Origin: JBCCFW01 sp039029535
GTDB taxonomy: Bacteria > Acidobacteriota > JBCCFW01
Length of the DNA: 64,000 nucleotides
Reading direction: 5' to 3'
Assembly (NCBI GenBank): GCA_039029535.1
Contig: JBCCFW010000017.1
Span: 1 to 64,000 of the forward strand
Shown here: in pieces, positions 50,423 through 58,705 of the stretch
Layout of the letters: the number at the start of each line of letters is the position of its first letter
Position numbering within the stretch: position 1 is the first letter of the stretch
Translations under genes and position numbers: made by a program
Notes under the pieces: model-generated
What the model was told of the DNA's origin: nothing
Database searches by the model: none
Seen by the model: only the letters and a program-made list of their open reading frames with translations

Positions 50423-50507
50423 GGATCGCTCCGGTCTTCTCCCATCTGGACGGCGAGAGCCTACCGGTTCTTCATTTCACGAGGTGAGGAAGCATCGTCG
50501 TCGGCGA

Positions 50508-50529
50508 TGTATTTGATGGCTTCGATACA
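50508..50529. promoter_or_regulatory. Possible LysR-type site upstream of oxyR
   Basis: TGTAT (50508-50512) and ATACA (50525-50529) with 12 bp between, ending 8 bp before the oxyR start. LysR regulators commonly autoregulate at such symmetric T-N-A sites. Short arms; tentative. Confidence 0.3.
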
Positions 50530-50537
50530 CTTCGCGG

Positions 50538-51422
50538 ATGGACCTTCCCAGCCTGCGTCAGCTCGAGTACGTCCTGGCCATCGCCGAGCACCGGCACTTC
50601 ACGCGGGCAGCCGAGGCCTGCTGCGTGAGTCAGCCGGCCCTCTCGTCTCAGGTGGCGCAGCTCGAGGAGCAGCTCGGGGTCGTGCTCTTCGAGCGCAGCC
50701 GACGCGGCGTGCACGTGACGCCGGCGGGTGAGCGATTCCTGCCGTCGGCCCGGGCGGCGATCGCGGCGCTGGAGACGGCGGTCGAGTCGGCGCGGGGTGC
50801 CGCCGAGCCCCTACGGGGTCCGCTGCGGCTCGGCGTCATCCCGACCATCGCTCCTTACTTGTTGCCCGACGCGCTGCCCCGCGTGCGGTCGGCGTGGCCC
50901 GAGCTCGAGCTCCATCTCCGGGAGGAGCAGACGGCGGTGCTGCTCGAGCTTCTCGCGCAGGCGCGGCTGGACGTGCTCTTGCTCGCGTTGCCGGTGAGCC
51001 GTGACGACATCGAAAGCGTGGTCTTGCTCACCGACGAGTTCGTCGCGTGCTTGCCCCTCGGTCATCCCTTGGCCAAGCGACGTTCGGTGAAGATGGACGA
51101 CCTCGCCGACGAGACGGTGCTCTTGCTCGAGGACGGTCATTGCCTACGCGATCAGGCGCTGTCGGCCTGTCAGGTCGCCGGATTGCAGGAGCAGGCGGAC
51201 GTTCGGGCGACCAGCCTGCACACCTTGCTCTACATGGTGGCGGGCGGTCTCGGCGTCACGCTCGTGCCTGCGATGGCGACGCGTCACCTTCCTGCCGACG
51301 TCGTGGTCGTGCCCTTCACCAAGCCGCGGCCGGGTCGTGAGATCGGCCTGGCCTGGCGCGCGGGCTCGGTGCGGGCGGAGGAGTACCGGCTACTGGGGCA
51401 GTCGTTGCGTGGGGAGGGGTGA
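50538..51422 (+). CDS. oxyR: Hydrogen-peroxide sensor, LysR family
   Basis: 294 aa. LysR HTH 6-65 (LRQLEYVLAIAEHRHFTRAAEACCVSQPALSSQVAQLEE). The regulatory domain contains LLLEDGHCLRDQALSAC: Cys202 and Cys211, nine residues apart, exactly matching the redox pair of OxyR. Peroxide converts them to a disulfide, switching the protein to an activator of catalase/peroxiredoxin genes. No such target gene is adjacent. ATG 50538. Confidence 0.95.
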   Translation: MDLPSLRQLEYVLAIAEHRHFTRAAEACCVSQPALSSQVAQLEEQLGVVLFERSRRGVHVTPAGERFLPSARAAIAALETAVESARGAAEPLRGPLRLGVIPTIAPYLLPDALPRVRSAWPELELHLREEQTAVLLELLAQARLDVLLLALPVSRDDIESVVLLTDEFVACLPLGHPLAKRRSVKMDDLADETVLLLEDGHCLRDQALSACQVAGLQEQADVRATSLHTLLYMVAGGLGVTLVPAMATRHLPADVVVVPFTKPRPGREIGLAWRAGSVRAEEYRLLGQSLRGEG

Positions 51423-51605
51423 GGCGTCGCTCCGGTTCATCGGGATGGAGGACGTGAGGGTCCGCGCCAAGAGCCTCGCCTTCGTGGCCACCACGCCCGC
51501 GTGGCCCGATCATCGGGAGCTCGCCAACACCGGTTCCTGACGGTTCGCTCGGGAGCTCCGACTGCTCCACGGGCTCATGGCATGCTCGGTCTCCGGGGGA
51601 ACATC

Positions 51606-52358
51606 ATGAGCCAGCACCAGCCCGTGCGCGTCGTCCTCGTCCTTTCTTGCGCGTTGCTCGCGAGCCACGCCCTGGCCGGCGAGGTCCTCATCGACTTCGA
51701 CGATCGCACCGGTGAGTGCGTCTTCGGCCTGGCCGAGCGGCTCGGCAATCAGTGGGAAGCCGAGGGCATCGTCTTCTCCGGCCCGAGCCCCACGCAGACC
51801 GGCGCGATCACCGAGGAGACCTGCAGCGGCTTCGAGATGATCAACGGGCACAGCTCGCCCAACTTCGTCGGTCACGTGCCCGGCCTCACCCAGGCCCCCA
51901 TGCGGATGGACTTCACGCGACCGGCGGAGTTCGTCTCGGTCCTCGGCACGAACTACCGACGCCTCATCATGCTCACGCTCACCGCCTACGATGAGAGCGA
52001 CATGCCGATCGGGAGCGTGATGGTCGAGACCTTCCCGCTCGGTCAGCTCCAGGAGCTCCGCGTCGACGGGCCCGGCATCGCTTGGGCCGAGGTCACCGCC
52101 GAGGGGGAGGAAGATCTCGTGTTCGACGACGTGCGCTTCGCCCTCGAGCCGGTCGTCATCCCCGACGTGCTGCTCTACGAGTCGACCGACCCCGCCCTCG
52201 TCGTCGACGACCCCAACGTCGTCGGCATCGGTCCGAGCCCGGTCGTGCTCACCGGTGGCTCTGCACCCGTCCAGTACTACCAGGCCGACGACGGTACCGG
52301 CTTTCCTTCCCTCATCTTCATCACCTGGGACGGGACCTCGATGGAGGTGACCTGGTGA
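51606..52358 (+). CDS. Exported hypothetical protein
   Basis: 250 aa from ATG 51606 (GGGGGAA upstream). Signal peptide VRVVLVLSCALLASHALA. The mature part is beta-rich with EVLIDFDDRTGECVFG, GIVFSGPSPTQTG, NFVGHVPG and EFVSVLGTNYRRLIMLTLTAYDE, a jelly-roll-like layout seen in surface proteins. Its stop overlaps the aroA start (GTGA) and a strong ribosome site within its last codons serves aroA, an odd pairing of an exported protein with a core enzyme. Confidence 0.7.
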   Translation: MSQHQPVRVVLVLSCALLASHALAGEVLIDFDDRTGECVFGLAERLGNQWEAEGIVFSGPSPTQTGAITEETCSGFEMINGHSSPNFVGHVPGLTQAPMRMDFTRPAEFVSVLGTNYRRLIMLTLTAYDESDMPIGSVMVETFPLGQLQELRVDGPGIAWAEVTAEGEEDLVFDDVRFALEPVVIPDVLLYESTDPALVVDDPNVVGIGPSPVVLTGGSAPVQYYQADDGTGFPSLIFITWDGTSMEVTW

Positions 52359-53686
52359 CCCGCCACGTCGAGCCTGCTCACCGTCTCGTGGGAAGCCTGC
52401 GACCACCCGGTGACAAGTCGGTGTCGCATCGCGCGCTCATCCTCTCGGCGCTCGCGACGGGGGAGACCCGCATCCGTCATCTCGCCACCGGTGCCGACGT
52501 CGCCTCGACGCGTCGCTGTCTCGAGCAGCTCGGCGTCTTGATCGAAGACGTGGGCGACGAGCTCATCGTCCACGGTGTCGGCCTCCGCGGACTCGAACGA
52601 CCGAGCGAGACCTTGGCTTGCGGCAACTCCGGCACCACCCTGCGCCTGCTGTCGGGCGTGGTGGCCGGTGCGGGCTTGGGCGGCGTGCTCGATGGTGACG
52701 AGAGCCTCCGTCGACGTCCCATGCGACGCATCGTCGAGCCTCTCCAGACGATGGGTGCGGCGTGTGAAGCCTGGGAGCACGAAGGTGAGCTCGTGCCGCC
52801 GCTGTCGTTCGTCGGCGGCACCTCGCTGGCCGGACGTCGACACGATCTCACGGTGACGAGCGCGCAGGTGAAGTCCTGCCTGCTGCTCGCCGGGTTGTTC
52901 GCCGAAGGAGAGACCCGCGTCCGGGAGCCGCGTCGCACCCGGGCTCACGCCGAGCGGATGCTCACCGCCTTCGGCGTGCCCGTGACCGAAGAGACCGACG
53001 GCACGCTGGTGGTCACCGGACCGCACGAGAGCCTGACCTCACCCGAGGAGATCGTCGTCCCCGGTGATCCGTCCTCGGCGGCGTTCTTCGCCGCGGCGGC
53101 GGCCACCTTGCCCGGCTCGTCGATCACCTTGCACGAGGTCGATCTCGACGAGGGCAGGCTGGGGCTCTTCCAGGCGCTTCAGCGGATGGGTGCGAGCGTC
53201 ACCATGAAAAAGGTGCACGTTCGCTGTGGTGAGCCGGTGGGAGACGTGGTCGTCCATGCCGCCGAGGAGCTCCGGGCGGTGACCATCGGTGCCGACGAGC
53301 TGCCCTCGCTCGTCGACGAGGTTCCGGTGCTGGCGGTGGTGGCGACTCAGGCCCGCGGCCGCACGGTCATCGAGGGGGCGGGCGAGCTGCGTCACAAGGA
53401 GAGTGATCGCCTGGCCACCATCACTGCCGGGCTGCAGGCGGTCGGTGCCCGGGTCGAGGAAAAGGAGGATGGCCTCGTCATCGAAGGGCCGGCGCGTCTG
53501 GCTGGTGGCCGGGTCGACAGCGCGGGCGACCACCGCATCGCCATGGCTTTCGCGGTGGCTGGTCTGTTCACCGAGAGGGGGGTGGAGCTCGAAGACGCCG
53601 GTTGCGTGGAGGTTTCCTATCCAGATTTCTTCGAGCGCCTCGGTGACTTGCTCTCTCCGCCGACCGAGACCTGCCAGGACGCGTGA
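52355..53686 (+). CDS. aroA: 3-phosphoshikimate 1-carboxyvinyltransferase (EPSP synthase)
   Basis: 443 aa from GTG 52355 with GGAGGTGA upstream. Joins shikimate-3-phosphate and phosphoenolpyruvate in aromatic amino acid synthesis. Motifs: PPGDKSVSHRALILSAL (phosphate-binding Lys), ACGNSGTTLRLL (a GN-G-T motif; Ser here replaces the more usual Ala), SLRRRPMRRIVEPL, SAQVKSC, VPGDPSSAAFF, DEVPVLAVVA, LRHKESDRL. Full length and intact. Confidence 0.97.
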   Translation: MTRHVEPAHRLVGSLRPPGDKSVSHRALILSALATGETRIRHLATGADVASTRRCLEQLGVLIEDVGDELIVHGVGLRGLERPSETLACGNSGTTLRLLSGVVAGAGLGGVLDGDESLRRRPMRRIVEPLQTMGAACEAWEHEGELVPPLSFVGGTSLAGRRHDLTVTSAQVKSCLLLAGLFAEGETRVREPRRTRAHAERMLTAFGVPVTEETDGTLVVTGPHESLTSPEEIVVPGDPSSAAFFAAAAATLPGSSITLHEVDLDEGRLGLFQALQRMGASVTMKKVHVRCGEPVGDVVVHAAEELRAVTIGADELPSLVDEVPVLAVVATQARGRTVIEGAGELRHKESDRLATITAGLQAVGARVEEKEDGLVIEGPARLAGGRVDSAGDHRIAMAFAVAGLFTERGVELEDAGCVEVSYPDFFERLGDLLSPPTETCQDA

Positions 53687-54398
53687 CCGTTCTGAATTCT
53701 CGAATCAGAAGCACCTCGAACGTTTCTGATTGGAGAATCGATTGAAGTCATGAGTGACGATTGCGACCTTGCGCAAGGGTCGATCTCGGGCGGGCGCAAG
53801 AATCGTTCAACAAGTTCGAATTCTCCGCGTTCGATTGACTTGGAGGGAGACATGACCGTCCTTCTCGGCCGTCTCGCGGGGATCTGAGGATCGACGCGGG
53901 GGGCCCGTGATCGCTGCGTGGCACTCAGTCTCGCGCTTGGTGGTTGACAGTGTCTGACTGAGTTTGGAGAATCCGCGCCTCGCATCCAGCCCAGCGGCCC
54001 CGGCGCCCTCCCTCATGCCTTAGCCGGAGTCGCCCGCCACGTCCCGCGTGGCACCCACACCACGAGCTCGACCCGCTCGTTCCCGATTGTTTCCAAAAAA
54101 AGTGAGCTCGAACGTGATGCCCATGAGGTCTCACGCCCGATTCACTGGGAATGGTCAAGGAGAACGCCGTTTCGAGCCGGTCATTCCTCAATGCAGCTCA
54201 ACCTCGATCCCAAGCGACAGACAGTCGTTCGAACCAACCGGACGCCCAATCCGATCGGATTCCCGACGCTTGCTGTCCGGGGTCGAGTCACTGATGCAGC
54301 CAGTGCATTCCAGCTCAACGTTCCTCCCCGAAATCTCGAAGAGTGGGTCGTGGACTCGAGAAGGGTGAGGACCTAAAGCCAGAGCGGGAGTTTTCTAC
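53687..54398. other. Gene-free region
   Basis: About 710 bp, less GC-rich than its surroundings. Holds the aroA hairpin (53696-53738), a perfect 8-bp inverted repeat (ACTCAGTC 53923-53930 with GACTGAGT 53956-53963), several TTCGAA words and an A-run (54098-54104). Short open frames on both strands lack ribosome sites and protein-like composition. Probably regulatory leader for the gene at 54399 or a decayed sequence. Confidence 0.5.
53696..53738 (+). terminator. Terminator-like hairpin after aroA
   Basis: Arms 53696-53710 and 53724-53738 pair at 14 of 15 positions (core TTCTC-AATCAGAA), 13-nt loop, starting 10 nt after the aroA stop. No clear U-tract. Confidence 0.6.
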
Positions 54399-56243
54399 AT
54401 GCATTGTTTAACCCTATCTCCGAGAGTCCTCACGACCCGCTTGGTCGCACTCTTGCTGCCTGTCATCACCCTGGGAGGGGGAACGATGACGGCGCACGCG
54501 CAGACCAGCTTCCATCTCGAGATGCCGCTGCGAGTCAGCTCCAGCTACAGCCGTCTCGAAGCTCGCGAGAAGGCCAACGGTGATCTCCTCATCGCCGGGG
54601 GTGCCGAGGAGCAGTCCTTCCTCCTCACCCTCGACCTCGATGGCGACATCATGAAGTACGACACCTTCGATGCTCACGCCACGCCGGCCCTCGACCTGAC
54701 CGCGGACGGCGGCATCATCCTCGCAGGCGAGTGGAACGACAGCGACGACTACGCCCTCATCAAGCTCGCCGACTCCGGCGCCATCGAGTGGACCAAGCGT
54801 TACGACACCGCGCCTGCCGAGCAGGGCATCTACTCCGTCCGCCAGACTCCCGACGGCGGCTACGTCGGTGCCGGCATCCACACCATCAAGGTCGACTCCG
54901 AGGGCTCGCTGGAGTGGAGCCGCTCCCACATCGGCGGCGGCGGCAACGCGAACTCGGTCCGACTCACCTCCGACGGCGGCTACCTCGTCACGGGCGAGGG
55001 TGAGAACGGAACTCTCGCCGACAGCTTCAACGTCGTCCTGACCAAGCTCTCGCCCGAGGGCGAGATCATGTTCAATACCATCTACGGCAGCGACGACTTC
55101 GACTGGAGCACGGAAGCCCTCCAGACCGTCGATGGCGGCTTCATCGTGTCAGGCTGGTGGCGCTCCTCCCTGCTCGACCGCGAGGAGGACGCCTTCCTCC
55201 TCCGCACCGACCCCAACGGCGACCTCGTCTGGGCCAAGCAGTACGACGGCGGCAAGGGCAACGACGACGCCTACGGTGTCCTCGAGACTCCCGACGGTGG
55301 CTTCGTCTTCACCGGCTCGTCCTCCGGCCAGATTCTTCTCGCCAAGACCGACTCCTACGGTGAGGTCGAGTGGGCCACCACGCATGGCAAGGGCCGAGGC
55401 CGCAGCGTCGTGCAGTGCGCCGATGGCGGTTACTTCATCGCGGCCGACAGCGCGAGCAGCCTGATGTTGATCAAGACCGACGCGAGCGGTCAGGTCCCCG
55501 GCTGCTCGGTCGGCACCCCCAGCCTCACCTCGTCGGCGGCTCCGTTCATGAGCGGTCCGAGCCACGCCGACGACGTCTGGACCTGGACCGAAACTGACGG
55601 GACCGCCGGTCGTGGCGGCGTGGCCCCGGAGATGACGACCTGTCACTCCGTTCTCGACAGCGACGGTGACGCGGTCATCGACTCCATCGACAACTGCATC
55701 GACGCGCCCAACGAAGACCAGCTCGATCTCGACGGCGACGGCGCGGGCGATGCCTGCGACACCTGTCCCGAGACGCCCGATCCCATGCAGGAAGACGCCG
55801 AGGCCGACGGCGTGGGTGACGCCTGCGACAACTGCCCGTCCTTCGAGAACCCGTGGCAGGACGATGCCGACAGCGACGGTCTCGGCGACGAGTGCGACTG
55901 CGCCCCCCACGACTTCGCCAACGAGCCGCCGCAGCCGGTGAGCGACCTCCGCGTGACTGGCGGCGGCGTTCTCGACTGGACCATGCCGACCATCGCTCAG
56001 GCCGCCGACGTCGTGTCCGGCACGCTGTCCGACCTGCACGCGCTGCGCGACACCAGCTCGGCCGCCTGCCTGGCGGGCTCCCTGACCGTGCCGCACCACG
56101 ACGATGCTCGACCGCTGACCGCGAGCCAGCCCGTCACGATCACCGGCTACTACTACCTCGTGATCGGCATCGGCTCCTGCGGCGACACGGCCGCGCCCGA
56201 CTCCTACGGACGCGACCGCATCCTCCCCGACGCATGCCCTTGA
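54399..56243 (+). CDS. Exported propeller-like protein with thrombospondin-3 repeats and C-terminal module
   Basis: 614 aa. Signal peptide about 1-35 (LVALLLPVITLGGGTMTAHA). Residues about 45-390 are repeats ending DGGYxxAG (TPDGGYVGAGIHTIKVD, TSDGGYLVTGEGENG, TVDGGFIVSGWW, TPDGGFVFTGSSS), a beta-propeller-like pattern. Two or three thrombospondin type 3 calcium repeats follow (DSDGDAVIDSIDNCIDAPNEDQLDLDGDGAGDACDTCPE). The end (PVSDLRVTGGGVLDWTMP...YYYLVIGIGSCGDTAAPDSYGRDR) is the related C-terminal module. Likely surface-attached. Confidence 0.83.
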   Translation: MHCLTLSPRVLTTRLVALLLPVITLGGGTMTAHAQTSFHLEMPLRVSSSYSRLEAREKANGDLLIAGGAEEQSFLLTLDLDGDIMKYDTFDAHATPALDLTADGGIILAGEWNDSDDYALIKLADSGAIEWTKRYDTAPAEQGIYSVRQTPDGGYVGAGIHTIKVDSEGSLEWSRSHIGGGGNANSVRLTSDGGYLVTGEGENGTLADSFNVVLTKLSPEGEIMFNTIYGSDDFDWSTEALQTVDGGFIVSGWWRSSLLDREEDAFLLRTDPNGDLVWAKQYDGGKGNDDAYGVLETPDGGFVFTGSSSGQILLAKTDSYGEVEWATTHGKGRGRSVVQCADGGYFIAADSASSLMLIKTDASGQVPGCSVGTPSLTSSAAPFMSGPSHADDVWTWTETDGTAGRGGVAPEMTTCHSVLDSDGDAVIDSIDNCIDAPNEDQLDLDGDGAGDACDTCPETPDPMQEDAEADGVGDACDNCPSFENPWQDDADSDGLGDECDCAPHDFANEPPQPVSDLRVTGGGVLDWTMPTIAQAADVVSGTLSDLHALRDTSSAACLAGSLTVPHHDDARPLTASQPVTITGYYYLVIGIGSCGDTAAPDSYGRDRILPDACP

Positions 56244-56246
56244 AGA

Positions 56247-56275
56247 CTGAGTCGATTCAGACCGACTCGACTCAG
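56247..56275. terminator. Bidirectional hairpin between convergent genes
   Basis: CTGAGTCG (56247-56254) and CGACTCAG (56268-56275), 13-nt loop; overlaps the stop of the aldo/keto reductase gene (56272-56274) and starts 3 nt after the stop at 56243. Confidence 0.55.
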
Positions 56276-57261
56276 AACTGCTGAGGGAGCTCCGGGCGGT
56301 TGCCGAGGATGGACTCGATCCGCTCGACGACGTCGCCCTGGAGCTGAGGGACCACGTCGAGGGCGGCGAGGTTCTCCTCGAGCTGGGAGGGTCGGGACGC
56401 GCCGAGGATGACCGTGCTCACGTTGGGGTTGAGCAGGCACCAGGCGATGGCGAGCTTCGAGAGCGACACGCCGAGCTCGTCGGCGACCTTGCCCAGCTCG
56501 ACGGCCATGCCGACCTGAGCGCGACCTTCCTCACTCTCGAGACGCTCGCGCAGCCACCCGTACTCGGGCAGGGCCATCCGTGATCCTTCGGGTATGCCCT
56601 CGGCGTACTTGCCGGTGAGGATGCCGGAGGCGAGCGGTGACCAGATCGTCGTGCCGAGACCGACGGTGTCGTAGAGACGGTGGTACTCGCGCTCGACCCG
56701 GTCCCGGACGAGCATGTTGTACTGCGGCTGCTCCATGGTCGGGCCGGCCAGCCCGAGCTCGCGCGCGACGCCGTGGGCCTCGGCGATCTGCTCAGCCGAC
56801 CACTCCGAGGTGCCCCAGTAGAGGACCTTGCCCTGGTTGATGAGGTCGTTCATCGCCCGGACGGTCTCCTCGATGGGCGTCTCGAGATCGGGCCGGTGGC
56901 AGAAGAAGAGATCGAGGTAGTCGACCTGCAGTCGCTTCAGCGCGCCGTGGCAGGCGTCGTGGACGTGCTTGCGCGAGAGACCACGCTGAGTGGGTAGCTC
57001 ACCACCCCAGTACACCTTCGAGGACACGCAGTAGGTGTCACGACCCCAGCCCTTCTCCTTGAGCACGCGTCCCATGATCCGCTCGGACTCGCCGGCGGCG
57101 TAGACCTCGGCGTTGTCGAAGAAGTTCACGCCCGCGTCGTAGGCCTGCTGGAGGAGCTCGCCGCCGGAGGAGTCGTCGACCTGGAACTTGAAGGTGACCC
57201 AGGAGCCGAAGGAGAGAGCGCTGACCTTGAGACCGGACTTGCCGAGGCGTCGGTATTCCAT
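56272..57261 (-). CDS. Aldo/keto reductase (Kv-beta/YghZ-like)
   Basis: 329 aa TIM barrel. N-terminal MEYRRLGKSGLKVSALSFGSW, catalytic Asp and Tyr in FFDNAEVYAAG, Lys in VSSKVYWGG, His in LFFCHRPD; NADP-binding end ILGASRPSQLEENLAAL. It reduces aldehydes or ketones with NADPH. The RRGLSRKHV-type loop groups it with the voltage-gated-channel-beta-like branch, which also includes methylglyoxal reductases. Confidence 0.94.
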   Translation of the reverse strand: MEYRRLGKSGLKVSALSFGSWVTFKFQVDDSSGGELLQQAYDAGVNFFDNAEVYAAGESERIMGRVLKEKGWGRDTYCVSSKVYWGGELPTQRGLSRKHVHDACHGALKRLQVDYLDLFFCHRPDLETPIEETVRAMNDLINQGKVLYWGTSEWSAEQIAEAHGVARELGLAGPTMEQPQYNMLVRDRVEREYHRLYDTVGLGTTIWSPLASGILTGKYAEGIPEGSRMALPEYGWLRERLESEEGRAQVGMAVELGKVADELGVSLSKLAIAWCLLNPNVSTVILGASRPSQLEENLAALDVVPQLQGDVVERIESILGNRPELPQQF

Positions 57262-57339
57262 GAGCGTGTTCCCGCGTGGAGGAGTCGAGGAGGAGGGGAG
57301 AGCATGTCAAGTGGGCGAGTCGGGCGCGAGACGGCGAGA

Positions 57340-57364
57340 GTGACGCTCAGTCGTCCAGCGTCAC
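57340..57364. terminator. 8-bp inverted repeat around the cupin gene stop
   Basis: GTGACGCT (57340-57347) and AGCGTCAC (57357-57364), 9-nt loop; the stop codon (complement of 57347-57349) lies at the stem-loop junction. Confidence 0.5.
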
Positions 57365-57874
57365 CGGATCGTCGTTGCGCTCGCCGTGGTCGTAGGAGAG
57401 GCCGTCCTGGGGCCAGGGCACCATCGTCTTCAGGGCTCGGATCATCGCCTTGCCGCTGTCCGGGAAGACGCAGACCTCGAGGGGGTGAGCCCGGGGCGTG
57501 CCGACGACCAGCATCCGGCAAGGCTCGTCGAAGGGGTTGAGGGTGGCGTGACCGACGCCCGTGCCGGCGGGGAAGCAGGCGTAGTCCCCTGGCCCCATCT
57601 CGTGACGGTCGTCGCCGCTCCGGAGGATGCAGCGACCTTCCAGCACGTAGAAGTGCTCTTCCTCCTTCGAGTGGTAGTGGAAGGGGCAGCCCTGCTTGCC
57701 CGGTGGGAGCTCCACGTAGTTGAAGCCGATCTGGGTCCCGCCTCCGTGGGCGCCGAGGGGGATGGTCCGGTCGCCGAAGCGGACCGAGTCGCCGGTGTAA
57801 TCCTCCCAGGGGAGATCGGTCGTGTTCAGCGGGACGTGGGGGCGGGGTTCGATGGGGGGTGGGTCCGTGCTCAT
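57347..57874 (-). CDS. Cupin-domain protein
   Basis: 175 aa from ATG 57874 (GGAG upstream). Single cupin barrel: metal-binding motif 1 GCPFHYHSKEEEHFYVLEG (HxH, E) and motif 2 PAGTGVGHATLNP (His). Small-molecule binding or isomerase/dioxygenase role; substrate unknown. Lies upstream of the aldo/keto reductase gene on the same strand, 85 bp away. Confidence 0.88.
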   Translation of the reverse strand: MSTDPPPIEPRPHVPLNTTDLPWEDYTGDSVRFGDRTIPLGAHGGGTQIGFNYVELPPGKQGCPFHYHSKEEEHFYVLEGRCILRSGDDRHEMGPGDYACFPAGTGVGHATLNPFDEPCRMLVVGTPRAHPLEVCVFPDSGKAMIRALKTMVPWPQDGLSYDHGERNDDPVTLDD

Positions 57875-57966
57875 GATGGCTCCGTGAAAGGGGCCCATCA
57901 TCGCACCACCGGAAGAGTCGTGAGCAAGCCGGGCTCGGCCATCGCGGAGGTTGGCCGAGCCGGTCT

Positions 57967-58148
57967 TAGCCCGGACAATTCATGAGTCTCCTGCTGCGTG
58001 ACCAGATCCGCTGCCTGCGAAGAGCGTACTCGTCCCTCGGTCCTCAACGCACTGCGCAAGTGCGCCTCCGGGCCTCGGGACTACGTTCGCCCTTCTCGGC
58101 TAGCGCCTCCGGCCACTCGCGACGAACACTCATGAATAGTCCGGGCTA
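57967..58148. mobile_element. MITE-like element bounded by 21-bp inverted repeats
   Basis: Left end 57967-57987 and right end 58128-58148 are inverted repeats of each other with one mismatch. The 140-bp interior is non-coding, with a direct repeat of GCGCCTCCGG (58062 and 58103) and a small hairpin (GCACT...AGTGC near 58050-58064). No transposase. A third, diverged copy of the end is at 36668-36688, so the unit is repeated in the chromosome. MITE, REP-type or intergenic structured repeat. Confidence 0.6.
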
Positions 58149-58153
58149 GGGCT

Positions 58154-58513
58154 TCAGCTCTTGAACCCGCTGATGAAGAGGGACACGGCGCGGTCGACCT
58201 TGTTGCCGTTGCTCTTCACGGTGGTGTAGCTGAGCTCCGTGGTCGACAAGTCGTCGATGGTCACGGTGCTCTGCTTCCCGCCGTTGTCGGAGGTCTGGTA
58301 GAGCGTGAGTGACACCGCGGGCTTGTCGTCGAAGGTCGCGATGTCGTTCCAGTCGACCTCGTACTTCCCCTCGGAGTTGCGGTCGGCATCGAGCTGGCTC
58401 GAGCTGAGGCTCGACACGCTCACGGTCCCGTCATCTTCGAGGGTGGTCAGGGCCGCATTGCTGACCTGACCGCTGGTGCCGATCTTGGCCTGGATCTGGT
58501 AGGTGGTTGCCAT
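58154..58513 (-). CDS. Small beta-rich hypothetical protein
   Basis: 119 aa from ATG 58513 (GGGAGA upstream). No signal peptide, no Cys; alternating beta-type sequence rich in Thr, Ser, Asp (YQIQAKIGTSGQVSN, AVSLTLYQTSDNGGKQ). Not recognised. Similar in size and nature to the protein at 14376-14720; both sit next to a signalling gene, here a divergent nucleotide cyclase 192 bp away. Confidence 0.7.
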   Translation of the reverse strand: MATTYQIQAKIGTSGQVSNAALTTLEDDGTVSVSSLSSSQLDADRNSEGKYEVDWNDIATFDDKPAVSLTLYQTSDNGGKQSTVTIDDLSTTELSYTTVKSNGNKVDRAVSLFISGFKS

Positions 58514-58705
58514 GGCATGCATCTCCCGGCTTCGAGCGCCGGGACATCCGGTCGCCGAGCCGTCGAGAGAGAGATTGGCGAGCTCGTCTCCGGCCGGAGT
58601 GACCGACGATGACGGTGGGTCGGGTGAGCACGCGCCAGGGGGCTGCTCCAGGGGTGCGTCCGGGGGTGCTAACCTGCTCGCATCGACCAGTGAGTGAGGA
58701 CCGTC

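Noticed and set aside
54048..54376. Short open frames before the propeller-protein gene
   Set aside because: No ribosome site, odd composition, and AT-rich non-coding surroundings.
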